Notes under the pieces: generated by a model
The model's input: only the letters and a program-made list of their open reading frames with translations
The model's database searches: none
What the model was told of the DNA's origin: nothing
Position numbers and translations under genes: made by a program
Source of the DNA: Kordiimonadales bacterium
GTDB lineage: Bacteria; Pseudomonadota; Alphaproteobacteria; Sphingomonadales; Kordiimonadaceae
Reading direction: 5' to 3'
DNA length: 64,000 nt
Assembly: GCA_015485385.1 (NCBI GenBank)
Contig: WFTS01000008.1
Span: 1 to 64,000, forward strand
In this document: positions 57,197 to 64,000 of the stretch, piece after piece
How the letters are laid out: the number at the start of each line of letters is the position of its first letter
How positions within the stretch are numbered: position 1 is the stretch's first letter

Positions 57197-58287
57197 TGTC
57201 GTCTAAGCAGCCACATTTGGATGCTGACCTTTCTCATGAGGTTTTACACAGCCTTTATCAGGCAATTCTTTTAATTTCGCCTGACAATACCATCACCGCG
57301 CTGTTTGCTCACAGCGAAGCGATCTTTGAGCAAAGCCGGGAAAGCCTGATCGGCTCTCCGGTTAGTACACTGCGCGGTGTTGGCTATGCTGCGATTGATT
57401 TGATTGAGCGATCCCGCAGCGAAGGCACACCTCTTAACAGCTATGACGTGGCTTGCCTACCGCCCATTGGTGACATTGAACTGATGGACCTACACGCCCA
57501 TCCACACAGCGTGGCTGGTGAAATATTGCTCTCAGTCCAGCCCCGGCGCATCACTGCATTTTTGGAAAAAAAAGATGAAATGGAAGCCGCCGCGCGTTCG
57601 GTGAGTGGTTTGGCGTCCATGTTGGCGCACGAGATTAAAAATCCGTTGTCAGGTATTCGGGGGGCCGCGCAGTTGATGGGGCGTGCGCTTGATGACCAAA
57701 GCATCCGTTTACCTCAGCTTATATGCAAAGAAGTGGACCGGATTAAATCGCTGGTTGATGAATTGGAAACTTTCAGCAATCCATCCGAACAGATATTAGA
57801 CGCGGTGAATATTCATGAAGTTTTGGATCATGTCCTGAACGTTACTGTTGCTGGATTTGGGGCGAAAACCACTATAAGGCCACGGTTTGACCCCTCTTTA
57901 CCCGCTGTTCACGGCAATTATGACCGGTTAATCCAGATATTTCTTAATCTGATTAAAAATGCTGTTGAGGCCGCCGGACCTGAAGCGGATATTACTGTCA
58001 CAACTGCATACCGGCATGGGATTTGGTTTAAAGGCTATACTGGCGCTCGCTACCGATTGCCAATTGAGATCACTGTGCATGATAATGGCCCTGGCATCCC
58101 TGACGAATTGAAAAGTCACCTATTTGACCCGTTTGTAAGCGGAAAAGAAGGCGGAACAGGGCTTGGTCTTGCTCTAGTGGCGCGGTTTGTTAGCGAAATG
58201 GGGGGCACTGTGACCTGTGATAATCACGCAAAAGGGGGCGCCGTATTTAAGGTGCAACTTATGCTACACGAGGATGTTCAGCCATGA
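57196..58287 (+). CDS. ntrB: Nitrogen regulation sensor kinase NtrB
   Basis: Soluble histidine kinase/phosphatase that sets NtrC phosphorylation according to PII. 363 aa, no membrane helix. Seen: PAS domain about 15-125, H-box LAHEIKNPLSGIRGAAQLMG with His near 145, N-box IFLNLIKNAVEAAG near 250, G1 HDNGPGIPDEL and G2 GGTGLGLALVARFV. ATGA overlap with ntrC gives coupled translation. Confidence 0.96.
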   Translation: MSSKQPHLDADLSHEVLHSLYQAILLISPDNTITALFAHSEAIFEQSRESLIGSPVSTLRGVGYAAIDLIERSRSEGTPLNSYDVACLPPIGDIELMDLHAHPHSVAGEILLSVQPRRITAFLEKKDEMEAAARSVSGLASMLAHEIKNPLSGIRGAAQLMGRALDDQSIRLPQLICKEVDRIKSLVDELETFSNPSEQILDAVNIHEVLDHVLNVTVAGFGAKTTIRPRFDPSLPAVHGNYDRLIQIFLNLIKNAVEAAGPEADITVTTAYRHGIWFKGYTGARYRLPIEITVHDNGPGIPDELKSHLFDPFVSGKEGGTGLGLALVARFVSEMGGTVTCDNHAKGGAVFKVQLMLHEDVQP

Positions 58288-59735
58288 GCAGAAGCAAACC
58301 CACTATCATTGTTGCTGACGACGACATGACAATCAGGGTCGTTGTTGGTGAGGCCTTGCGTCAAGAAGGCTTTATGGTCATCGAAGCAGAAGACCTTCCC
58401 GAACTGGAAAGGCTAGTCCTTGGCGGCCAAGGGGACGCTGTGATCTCTGATGTGATGATGCCAAGCGGAAACAGCCTTGAAATGCTGCCTGGCCTCCTAG
58501 CATCTCGCCCTGATATGCCGATCATTATCATGAGCGCCCAAAATACACTTTCAACCGCGATGGAAGCCGCAAATCAGGGGGCTTTTGATTATCTTCCCAA
58601 GCCATTCGATATAGATCAACTGGTTTCAATTGTCAGAAAGGCCGTGCGCAAAACGCCCTCGGCGCCGTCTGATACATTGGAAAAGGATGAAAATTTTCTT
58701 ATCGGTCGTTCACCCGCTATGCAGGATATTTACCGCGCTATGGCAAGGATAGCGCAGACCGACCTAACGGTGATGGTTATTGGGGAAAGTGGGACCGGCA
58801 AAGAACTTGTTGCGCGCGCCATTCATGCACATGGACCACGCAAAGATAACCCCTTTGTTCCGGTTAATATGGCGGCAATCCCTAAAGAATTGATCGAGAG
58901 CGAATTGTTTGGCCATGAACGCGGAGCCTTTACCGGAGCAGAAACACGCACATTAGGCAGATTTGGACAAGCTAAGGGCGGAACACTGTTTTTGGACGAA
59001 ATCGGGGATATGCCACTTGAGGCCCAAACGCGGCTTTTGCGGGTACTCCAAGAAGGCGAATACCGCACAGTCGGCGGGCAGGCGATGATTAAAACCAACG
59101 TTCGTATTGTTGCTGCTACCAATAAAAATCTACGCTCTATGGTAAAAAATGGTGAATTCCGCGAGGACTTGTTCTTCCGTCTTAATGTTGTGCCTTTGAA
59201 CATCCCACCGCTTAGGGACCGGGTGGAAGATGTGCCTGACCTAGCAGAACATTTCCTTCAAAAGGCAGTTGAAACTGGCTTGCCTTACAAGGCTTTAACC
59301 AAAAGTGCTAAGAAAACACTTCAATCCTTTGATTGGCCCGGAAATGTGCGTGAATTAGAAAATTTATTGCACCGGATTTGTGCCCTTCATCCGGGGAACG
59401 AGATTTCCGGGGCCGTGGTTAAGCAAGAATTTGATCGCTCGACATCTGATCAGGCGGGTGGGCCGATGAGCATTATGGCGAACGTGACAGGCGGCAATTT
59501 ATCTCAAACCGTAAGGCTGCATTTGGATCAATATTTTGATTATCATGATGACGGCTTGCCGCCGCCTGGGCTGTATCACCGCATCTTACGGGAAATCGAA
59601 CGGCCGCTTATTCAAAAAGTATTACAAGTGACAGGTGGGAATCAGCTGAAAACTGCGGATATGTTGGGCTTGAACCGCAACACTTTACGCAAAAAGATCA
59701 AAGAATTAGAGATATCCGTAGCCGTTAAAAACTAA
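58284..59735 (+). CDS. ntrC: Nitrogen regulation response regulator NtrC
   Basis: Sigma-54-dependent activator of nitrogen assimilation genes. 483 aa. Seen: receiver domain with phospho-Asp 56 in VISDVMMPSGN, AAA+ domain with Walker A GESGTGKE, the sigma-54 contact loop ELFGHERGAFTGAETRT (GAFTGA intact), Walker B GGTLFLDEIGD, arginine-finger region, and a Fis-type HTH at the C-terminus (LKTADMLGLNRNTLRKKIKEL). Confidence 0.97.
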   Translation: MSRSKPTIIVADDDMTIRVVVGEALRQEGFMVIEAEDLPELERLVLGGQGDAVISDVMMPSGNSLEMLPGLLASRPDMPIIIMSAQNTLSTAMEAANQGAFDYLPKPFDIDQLVSIVRKAVRKTPSAPSDTLEKDENFLIGRSPAMQDIYRAMARIAQTDLTVMVIGESGTGKELVARAIHAHGPRKDNPFVPVNMAAIPKELIESELFGHERGAFTGAETRTLGRFGQAKGGTLFLDEIGDMPLEAQTRLLRVLQEGEYRTVGGQAMIKTNVRIVAATNKNLRSMVKNGEFREDLFFRLNVVPLNIPPLRDRVEDVPDLAEHFLQKAVETGLPYKALTKSAKKTLQSFDWPGNVRELENLLHRICALHPGNEISGAVVKQEFDRSTSDQAGGPMSIMANVTGGNLSQTVRLHLDQYFDYHDDGLPPPGLYHRILREIERPLIQKVLQVTGGNQLKTADMLGLNRNTLRKKIKELEISVAVKN

Positions 59736-59811
59736 TACCAAGCCGTTCCATCTTATCTTTACTGGGCAAAAAAAGAGTAAACGCCATACAGGCTTCGCCC
59801 TAAAATTGGCT

Positions 59812-59850
59812 GGGCGTAGGTATGATCGTTTGGGCACAGGTATGATCGTT
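59812..59850 (+). repeat. 20-bp direct repeat upstream of ntrY
   Basis: GGGCGTAGGTATGATCGTT (59812-59830) and GGGCACAGGTATGATCGTT (59832-59850), 17 of 19 bases the same, period 20 bp (about two helical turns). It ends about 22 bp before the proposed -35 of the ntrYX promoter, a position typical for activator sites. Confidence 0.8.
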
Positions 59851-59872
59851 GGAGTTTTATTCGGGTGATTTT

Positions 59873-59902
59873 TTGACCTAAAAATCGGCTTTTTTCTAAA
59901 AA
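59873..59902 (+). promoter_or_regulatory. Candidate ntrYX promoter
   Basis: TTGACC (59873-59878), 18-bp spacer, TAAAAA (59897-59902). The -35 matches five of six and the -10 four of six consensus bases. Transcription starting near 59909 would exclude the TTG at 59905 as the ntrY start. Confidence 0.5.
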
Positions 59903-59946
59903 TTTTGCTCTTTGCTTGTGATATTTCTGGAACTATTGTTGTAAAT

Positions 59947-62292
59947 ATGCATCATGGCGACATGACGAATAAATCGGCATCTCAGCATGATCCCATATTA
60001 CGGTCTGCACCGAAACTTCCCAGTAGGCGCTTAGTGCGCTTTATGCTTTGGGCAAGGCGGCTTAAATTGGCTGGCCGCATAGAAATTCTACTGTCTGTTC
60101 TTGCCGTTATTTCTGCCATTGCAACCTATATTGCCATGTCTCAAAAAGATGCGCCTTTCGATGTGGTGTCCGGCAAAACCATGCGGGTTTTACTCGGGAT
60201 TAACCTCGCACTTTTGCTTGCTCTTGGTGTTGCCATTGGCCGATGGTTTGTGCGTCTTTGGGTTTCGCGCAAGGGTATGGAGGCAGGATCTCGGTTGCAT
60301 ACGAAGGTCACAGGGTTTTTCATCCTGATTGCCATTGTTCCCCCGATTATCATGACCGTTTTTTCAGTGCTATTTCTGGAATATGGTATTCAGGCATGGT
60401 TTAGCGAAAAAGTAAGGTTTGCGCTTAATAACTCGCTTGAGGTGGCTGAAACATATATTTTAGAGCACCGCTCTAATATTGAAAAAGATATGCTCCAAAT
60501 TGCTGGCGCCTATAATCAGTTATCACCGTTTCAACAGCGCGATCCGGCAGAATTACAGCGTTTGGCTGATTTTGCTCTGAGTGCAAGATTACTCAATGAA
60601 GTGATGGTGATTGAAGAACAAGGCAGTGGCGGCAAAATCGTCGCACGCGCTCAGGAAGATATGAACTTGGGCACGTCTGGTTTTGACGGGGCACTGATTG
60701 AAAGAGTGCGTGCGGGCCAGACGGTCATAACCTCTGATTTCACCAATAATAAAGTGATTGGTCTTATTCGTTTAACGTCCTTTTTTAAGCCGAGTTATCT
60801 TTATGTATCGCACGATTTAAGCCCGAATGTTCTCACTTACTTAAATTCCACACGCACAGCCGTTGATGATTACAGAAACCTCGAAGGGAAACGAGGGGAA
60901 ATTCAATTACAGTTTAATGTTATCTTTATCATCATCGCCTTGCTGATTTTAATGGCCGCTATTTGGGTCGGGCTTTGGTTTTCAAGCCGTTTGGTGACAC
61001 CGCTGTCTAATTTGGTGGATGCCGCTGAACGTGTAGGGCAGGGGGACTATCAAGCCCGAGTGCCAGTTGTCCCCACAAGTGATGAAGTTGGCACTCTTAG
61101 CCGGGCCTTTAACCGCATGACAGACCAACTCTCAGAGCACCAACGCGACCTTGTCGCTGCCAATAACGAATTGGACGAACGGCGCCGTTTCTTGGAAGAA
61201 GTGCTTGAAGGGGTGTCTGCTGGTGTGATTGGCCTTCAAAATGATGGCACCGTGTTTCTGCCCAATAGCTCCGCAAGCAGTTTGCTGGGTATCAGCTTTG
61301 AGGCCTTGATAGGGCACAGGCTTGATGAGGTTGTGCCCGAATTTGCTGATCTTTTGCGCCAAGCCGAGGAAACAGAGGGCGGTGAAGCCAAAGCGCAGGT
61401 TCAAATTGACGTTGGCGGAGAGAATTTAACTTTGATGGTGAGGGTGATTGCCGAACGGTCGGGTGACGGCGCTATTAGCGGGTATGTGGTGACGTTTGAT
61501 GATCTTAGTGAACAGCTTGCTGATCAGCGCACGGCGGCTTGGGCTGATGTGGCGCGGCGCATTGCACACGAAATTAAGAACCCTTTAACGCCAATCCAAC
61601 TGTCCGCAGAACGCCTCAAGCGCAAATATGCCAAGGATATTGTTAACGATCCAGGGGTCTTTACCCAGTGTACAGATACAATCATTCGGCAGGTTGGCGA
61701 TTTACGCCGCATGGTAAATGAATTCTCGTCTTTTGCGCGTATGCCAGCCCCTATGTTAAAGCCCACCGACATGCATGATATGGTGAAACAAGCCGTGTTC
61801 TTGCAAGATGTCGCGGCCCCTAATGTTCAGTTTTCAACCATATTTGATGGTGATATTGATGAAATTCCCTGTGATGGACGCTTGGTCGGGCAGGCTTTAA
61901 CCAATATTTTAAAAAATGCCGTTGAATCTGTTTCCTCAAGGTTGGAACAAGACGCGCAGCATGAAACAGACACCATAGAGCCAGGTTTTATTCGGGTGCG
62001 GGTGTCACAGGATGCCGAGCGCACACTAATATCTATTGAAGATAACGGGCTTGGCTTGCCTCAAGAGCAAAAAGATCGATTGATGGAACCTTATGTTACA
62101 ACACGCGTGAAGGGCACCGGCCTTGGTCTCGCCATTGTTCGCCGTATTATGGAAGAACACGGCGGCACAGTGCGCATCGCTGACAGGGCCCCTATCGGGG
62201 CGCGGGCGATCCTCGCTTTTTCCCATACGGCTTTGGAAAAGCGTGCTCAGAAGGCAAAAGACGGTCAAGAAGGATCGGCGGCAGCAGAATGA
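59947..62292 (+). CDS. ntrY: Sensor histidine kinase NtrY
   Basis: Membrane sensor kinase partnered with NtrX, linked to nitrogen, redox and envelope control. The start is uncertain: ATG 59947 (MHHGDMTNK, 781 aa) or ATG 59962, neither with a clear SD; the track's TTG 59905 lies upstream of the likely transcript start. Seen: three N-terminal helices (about 45-65, 80-100, 130-155), a periplasmic sensor segment to about 325, a fourth helix, HAMP (SSRLVTPLSNLVDAAERVGQGDY), PAS (about 420-520), H-box RRIAHEIKNPLTPIQLSAERL with His near 541, and ATPase G2 KGTGLGLAIVRRIMEEHGG. Confidence 0.94.
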   Translation: MHHGDMTNKSASQHDPILRSAPKLPSRRLVRFMLWARRLKLAGRIEILLSVLAVISAIATYIAMSQKDAPFDVVSGKTMRVLLGINLALLLALGVAIGRWFVRLWVSRKGMEAGSRLHTKVTGFFILIAIVPPIIMTVFSVLFLEYGIQAWFSEKVRFALNNSLEVAETYILEHRSNIEKDMLQIAGAYNQLSPFQQRDPAELQRLADFALSARLLNEVMVIEEQGSGGKIVARAQEDMNLGTSGFDGALIERVRAGQTVITSDFTNNKVIGLIRLTSFFKPSYLYVSHDLSPNVLTYLNSTRTAVDDYRNLEGKRGEIQLQFNVIFIIIALLILMAAIWVGLWFSSRLVTPLSNLVDAAERVGQGDYQARVPVVPTSDEVGTLSRAFNRMTDQLSEHQRDLVAANNELDERRRFLEEVLEGVSAGVIGLQNDGTVFLPNSSASSLLGISFEALIGHRLDEVVPEFADLLRQAEETEGGEAKAQVQIDVGGENLTLMVRVIAERSGDGAISGYVVTFDDLSEQLADQRTAAWADVARRIAHEIKNPLTPIQLSAERLKRKYAKDIVNDPGVFTQCTDTIIRQVGDLRRMVNEFSSFARMPAPMLKPTDMHDMVKQAVFLQDVAAPNVQFSTIFDGDIDEIPCDGRLVGQALTNILKNAVESVSSRLEQDAQHETDTIEPGFIRVRVSQDAERTLISIEDNGLGLPQEQKDRLMEPYVTTRVKGTGLGLAIVRRIMEEHGGTVRIADRAPIGARAILAFSHTALEKRAQKAKDGQEGSAAAE

Positions 62293-62325
62293 AACAGCGA
62301 AACCTATCTACATTTGATAATTTCA

Positions 62326-62337
62326 AGGAGAACTCCT
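62326..62337 (+). promoter_or_regulatory. Self-complementary Shine-Dalgarno of ntrX
   Basis: AGGAG-AA-CTCCT, 3 bp before the ATG at 62340. The SD is strong (AAGGAG) but lies inside an inverted repeat that could partly hide it (at least AGGA/TCCT with a four-base loop). Confidence 0.6.
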
Positions 62338-62339
62338 AA

Positions 62340-63731
62340 ATGGCTCTTGATATACTGATCATTGATGACGAAGCCGATATTAGGGACTTAATCGCAGGCA
62401 TCTTGGAAGATGATGGGTATAGCGCTCGCACGGCCCATGATAGTGATAGCGGCTTGGCGCAAATTGAAGCCCGCCTTCCGTCCTTACTTATCCTAGATAT
62501 ATGGTTGCAGGGCAGCAAACTTGATGGCCTTGAAATTCTGGAGCTGGTCAAGTCTCGCCACAAGGATTTGCCAGTGATCATAATATCGGGGCACGGCAAT
62601 ATCGAAACCGCTGTCGCGGCCATCAAAAAGGGTGCGTATGATTTTATCGAAAAACCTTTTGAGGCTGACCATCTGATTTTAACGGTTGAAAGAGCGACCG
62701 AGGCCGATAAATTGCGGCGAGAAAATCAAGAATTGAGACAAAAAGCAGCCATTGCCGTTGATCTTACTGGCCGGTCAGCTGCGATTAACCAGTTGAGACA
62801 AAATATCGAAAAAGTTGCGGCCACAAACAGCCGAATTCTTATCCATGGTCCCTCTGGATCAGGGAAAGAGGTTGCGGCGCGGCAAATACATGCGCGCTCG
62901 CACCGGTCGCGCGGGTCTATTATTGTGGTCAGTGCTGCATCGATGGAACCGCACCGTATGGAGCAAGAGCTTTTTGGTGTCGAGCAAAATGGCGGGGTGG
63001 TGAAGACCGGGCTTTTTGAGCGCGCACATGGTGGCACACTCTTTATCGACGAAGTGGCGGATATGCCTCTGCCAACGCAGGGGAAAATCCTGCGGGTTCT
63101 CACCGACCAAGCCTTTGAACGTGTTGGCGGTAACAGCGGTGTTAACGTTGATGTGCGCGTGATTTCCGCAACCGCCAAGGACCTTTTGGCCGAGATTGAA
63201 GCCGGGCGCTTTCGTGAAGACCTTTATCACCGCCTGAATGTGGTTCCGCTATCAATGGCATCGCTTGCAGAGCGCAGGGAAGATATTCCGTTGCTGGCGC
63301 AGTATTTCTTGGAAACTCTGTCGCAAGCTACAAATCGTCCGATGGTTAAGCTGGCAGATGATGCCATAGCAGCCTTGCAGTCCTATGAATGGCCCGGAAA
63401 TGTTCGGCAGCTAAAAAATATCATGGAACGCATCATTATTATGGGCACGGGGGATGACGAGACCGAAATCACGGCGGCGCACCTTCCTCAGGAAATTAAG
63501 ATGGGCGCGAACGATTTGTTGCACTCTGATAATGATAACGCCATTATGACCACACCTCTACGCGAGGCACGAGAATCTTTTGAAAGGGAATATCTTAAAG
63601 TTCAAATCAATCGATTTGGCGGGAATATATCGCGCACTGCGGCTTTCATCGGGATGGAGCGCTCTGCTTTGCACCGCAAATTAAAGTCACTAGGGCTTTC
63701 GAACATTAATAAAACAACGGAAACCTGCTAG
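62340..63731 (+). CDS. ntrX: Response regulator NtrX
   Basis: NtrC-family regulator acting with NtrY. 463 aa. Seen: receiver with phospho-Asp 53 in LLILDIWLQGSKLDG and Lys in EKPFEADHL, AAA+ domain with Walker A HGPSGSGKE and Walker B GGTLFIDEVADMP, and a C-terminal HTH (GGNISRTAAFIGMERSALHRKLKSL). The GAFTGA loop present in NtrC is replaced by GVEQNGGVVKTG, so direct activation of sigma-54 RNA polymerase is unlikely; this is a known feature of many NtrX proteins. Followed by trkA after 39 bp. Confidence 0.95.
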   Translation: MALDILIIDDEADIRDLIAGILEDDGYSARTAHDSDSGLAQIEARLPSLLILDIWLQGSKLDGLEILELVKSRHKDLPVIIISGHGNIETAVAAIKKGAYDFIEKPFEADHLILTVERATEADKLRRENQELRQKAAIAVDLTGRSAAINQLRQNIEKVAATNSRILIHGPSGSGKEVAARQIHARSHRSRGSIIVVSAASMEPHRMEQELFGVEQNGGVVKTGLFERAHGGTLFIDEVADMPLPTQGKILRVLTDQAFERVGGNSGVNVDVRVISATAKDLLAEIEAGRFREDLYHRLNVVPLSMASLAERREDIPLLAQYFLETLSQATNRPMVKLADDAIAALQSYEWPGNVRQLKNIMERIIIMGTGDDETEITAAHLPQEIKMGANDLLHSDNDNAIMTTPLREARESFEREYLKVQINRFGGNISRTAAFIGMERSALHRKLKSLGLSNINKTTETC

Positions 63732-63770
63732 GCATTTTGGGCCAAATTCACTTTAAGGTATGGATGATTT

Positions 63771-64000
63771 ATGAAAGTAATAGTCTGCGGTGCGGGCCAG
63801 GTTGGTTTCAATATCGCCAAGCATCTAGCCGATCAAAATAACGATGTGACGGTCATCGACCGTTCAAAAAGCTTGATCCGTAAAATCAGCGAGTCCTTGG
63901 ATGTGCAAGCTGTTGTTGGCCATGCGTCTGATCCTAGCATGTTGAATAAGGTCGGCGCGGCTGACGCTGAAATGCTGGTGGCTGTCACACAGTCCGATGA
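63771..64000 (+). CDS. trkA: Trk system potassium transporter TrkA (partial, 3' end outside window)
   Basis: Cytoplasmic NAD-binding RCK subunit that gates TrkH/TrkG K+ uptake. Only the first 76 codons are in the window, so it is missing from the ORF track. Seen: MKVIVCGAGQVGFNIAKHL (Rossmann GxGxxG), DVTVIDRSKSLIRKISESLDVQAVVGHASDPSML and GAADAEMLVAVTQSDE, the usual TrkA-N pattern. The ntrYX-trkA order is conserved in this class. Confidence 0.95.
   Translation, partial: MKVIVCGAGQVGFNIAKHLADQNNDVTVIDRSKSLIRKISESLDVQAVVGHASDPSMLNKVGAADAEMLVAVTQSD

Overview
The window reads as an ordinary stretch of chromosome from an alphaproteobacterium with roughly balanced base composition (just under half G+C by eye). 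The evidence is gene order plus family signatures: nuoMN-birA-coaX-rnj-mce-DUF1467-proS-lolCD-dnaE, a short ProRS without the editing insert, GTTC-N7-GTTC (the alphaproteobacterial LexA box) in front of lexA, a PDH E1-beta with its own lipoyl domain, fused IspDF, and nifR3(dusB)-ntrBC-ntrYX-trkA. The order below class level cannot be settled from this sequence alone. No prophage, insertion sequence, CRISPR array, tRNA or rRNA gene was seen.

Layout. 1-6.5 kb: the end of the complex I operon (nuoM partial, nuoN) running into birA, coaX, rnj, a methylmalonyl-CoA epimerase and a small DUF1467 membrane protein, closed by a strong terminator. 6.5-6.9 kb: the only gene-free stretch over 300 bp; it holds a long hairpin and an inverted repeat. 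6.9-14.6 kb: proS, lolC/E, lolD, dnaE and a Nudix hydrolase. 14.6-25.9 kb: the translation/envelope cluster rpsB-tsf-pyrH-frr-uppS-cdsA-dxr-rseP-bamA-skp-fabZ. 25.9-28.8 kb: gltX and gltA on the minus strand. 29-31 kb: comEC. 31-41 kb, mostly minus strand: lexA, and ppiD-trpE then trpG-trpD-trpC-moaC-moeA, split by a plus-strand polysaccharide-deacetylase-like gene. 41-46.8 kb: tpiA, secG, pyrG, an unrecognised secreted protein, eno and an FtsB-like gene. 47-53.8 kb: pdhA-pdhB-pdhC-lpd-lipA-coq10 (pyruvate dehydrogenase and its lipoate supply). 53.8-56.1 kb, minus strand: pncC/cinA, pgpA, ispDF. 56.2-64 kb: dusB-ntrB-ntrC, ntrY-ntrX and the start of trkA (nitrogen and envelope/redox signalling, then K+ uptake).

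Functionally the window supplies respiration, protein synthesis, DNA replication, isoprenoid/phospholipid precursors, outer-membrane biogenesis (BamA, Skp, RseP, LolCD, PpiD), tryptophan and molybdopterin synthesis, central carbon flow (TpiA, Eno, PDH, GltA) and nitrogen regulation.

I found no wholly new multi-gene system. The most notable signals are: (1) lipid A and Kdo genes (lpxD, lpxA/lpxB, kdsA) are missing from both places where this conserved synteny usually carries them, while bamA, skp and fabZ remain; (2) a textbook 12-residue EF-hand-type calcium loop sits in a probable extracellular loop of BamA; (3) an inverted repeat TGCC-N9-GGCA, fitting a described NtrC half-site pattern, lies just before dusB-ntrBC, and a 20-bp direct repeat lies before the ntrYX promoter; (4) several structured leaders (rpsB, secG, proS) and an intrinsic terminator directly before the gltA ribosome binding site; (5) a Lys/Ala-rich tail on ribosomal protein S2.
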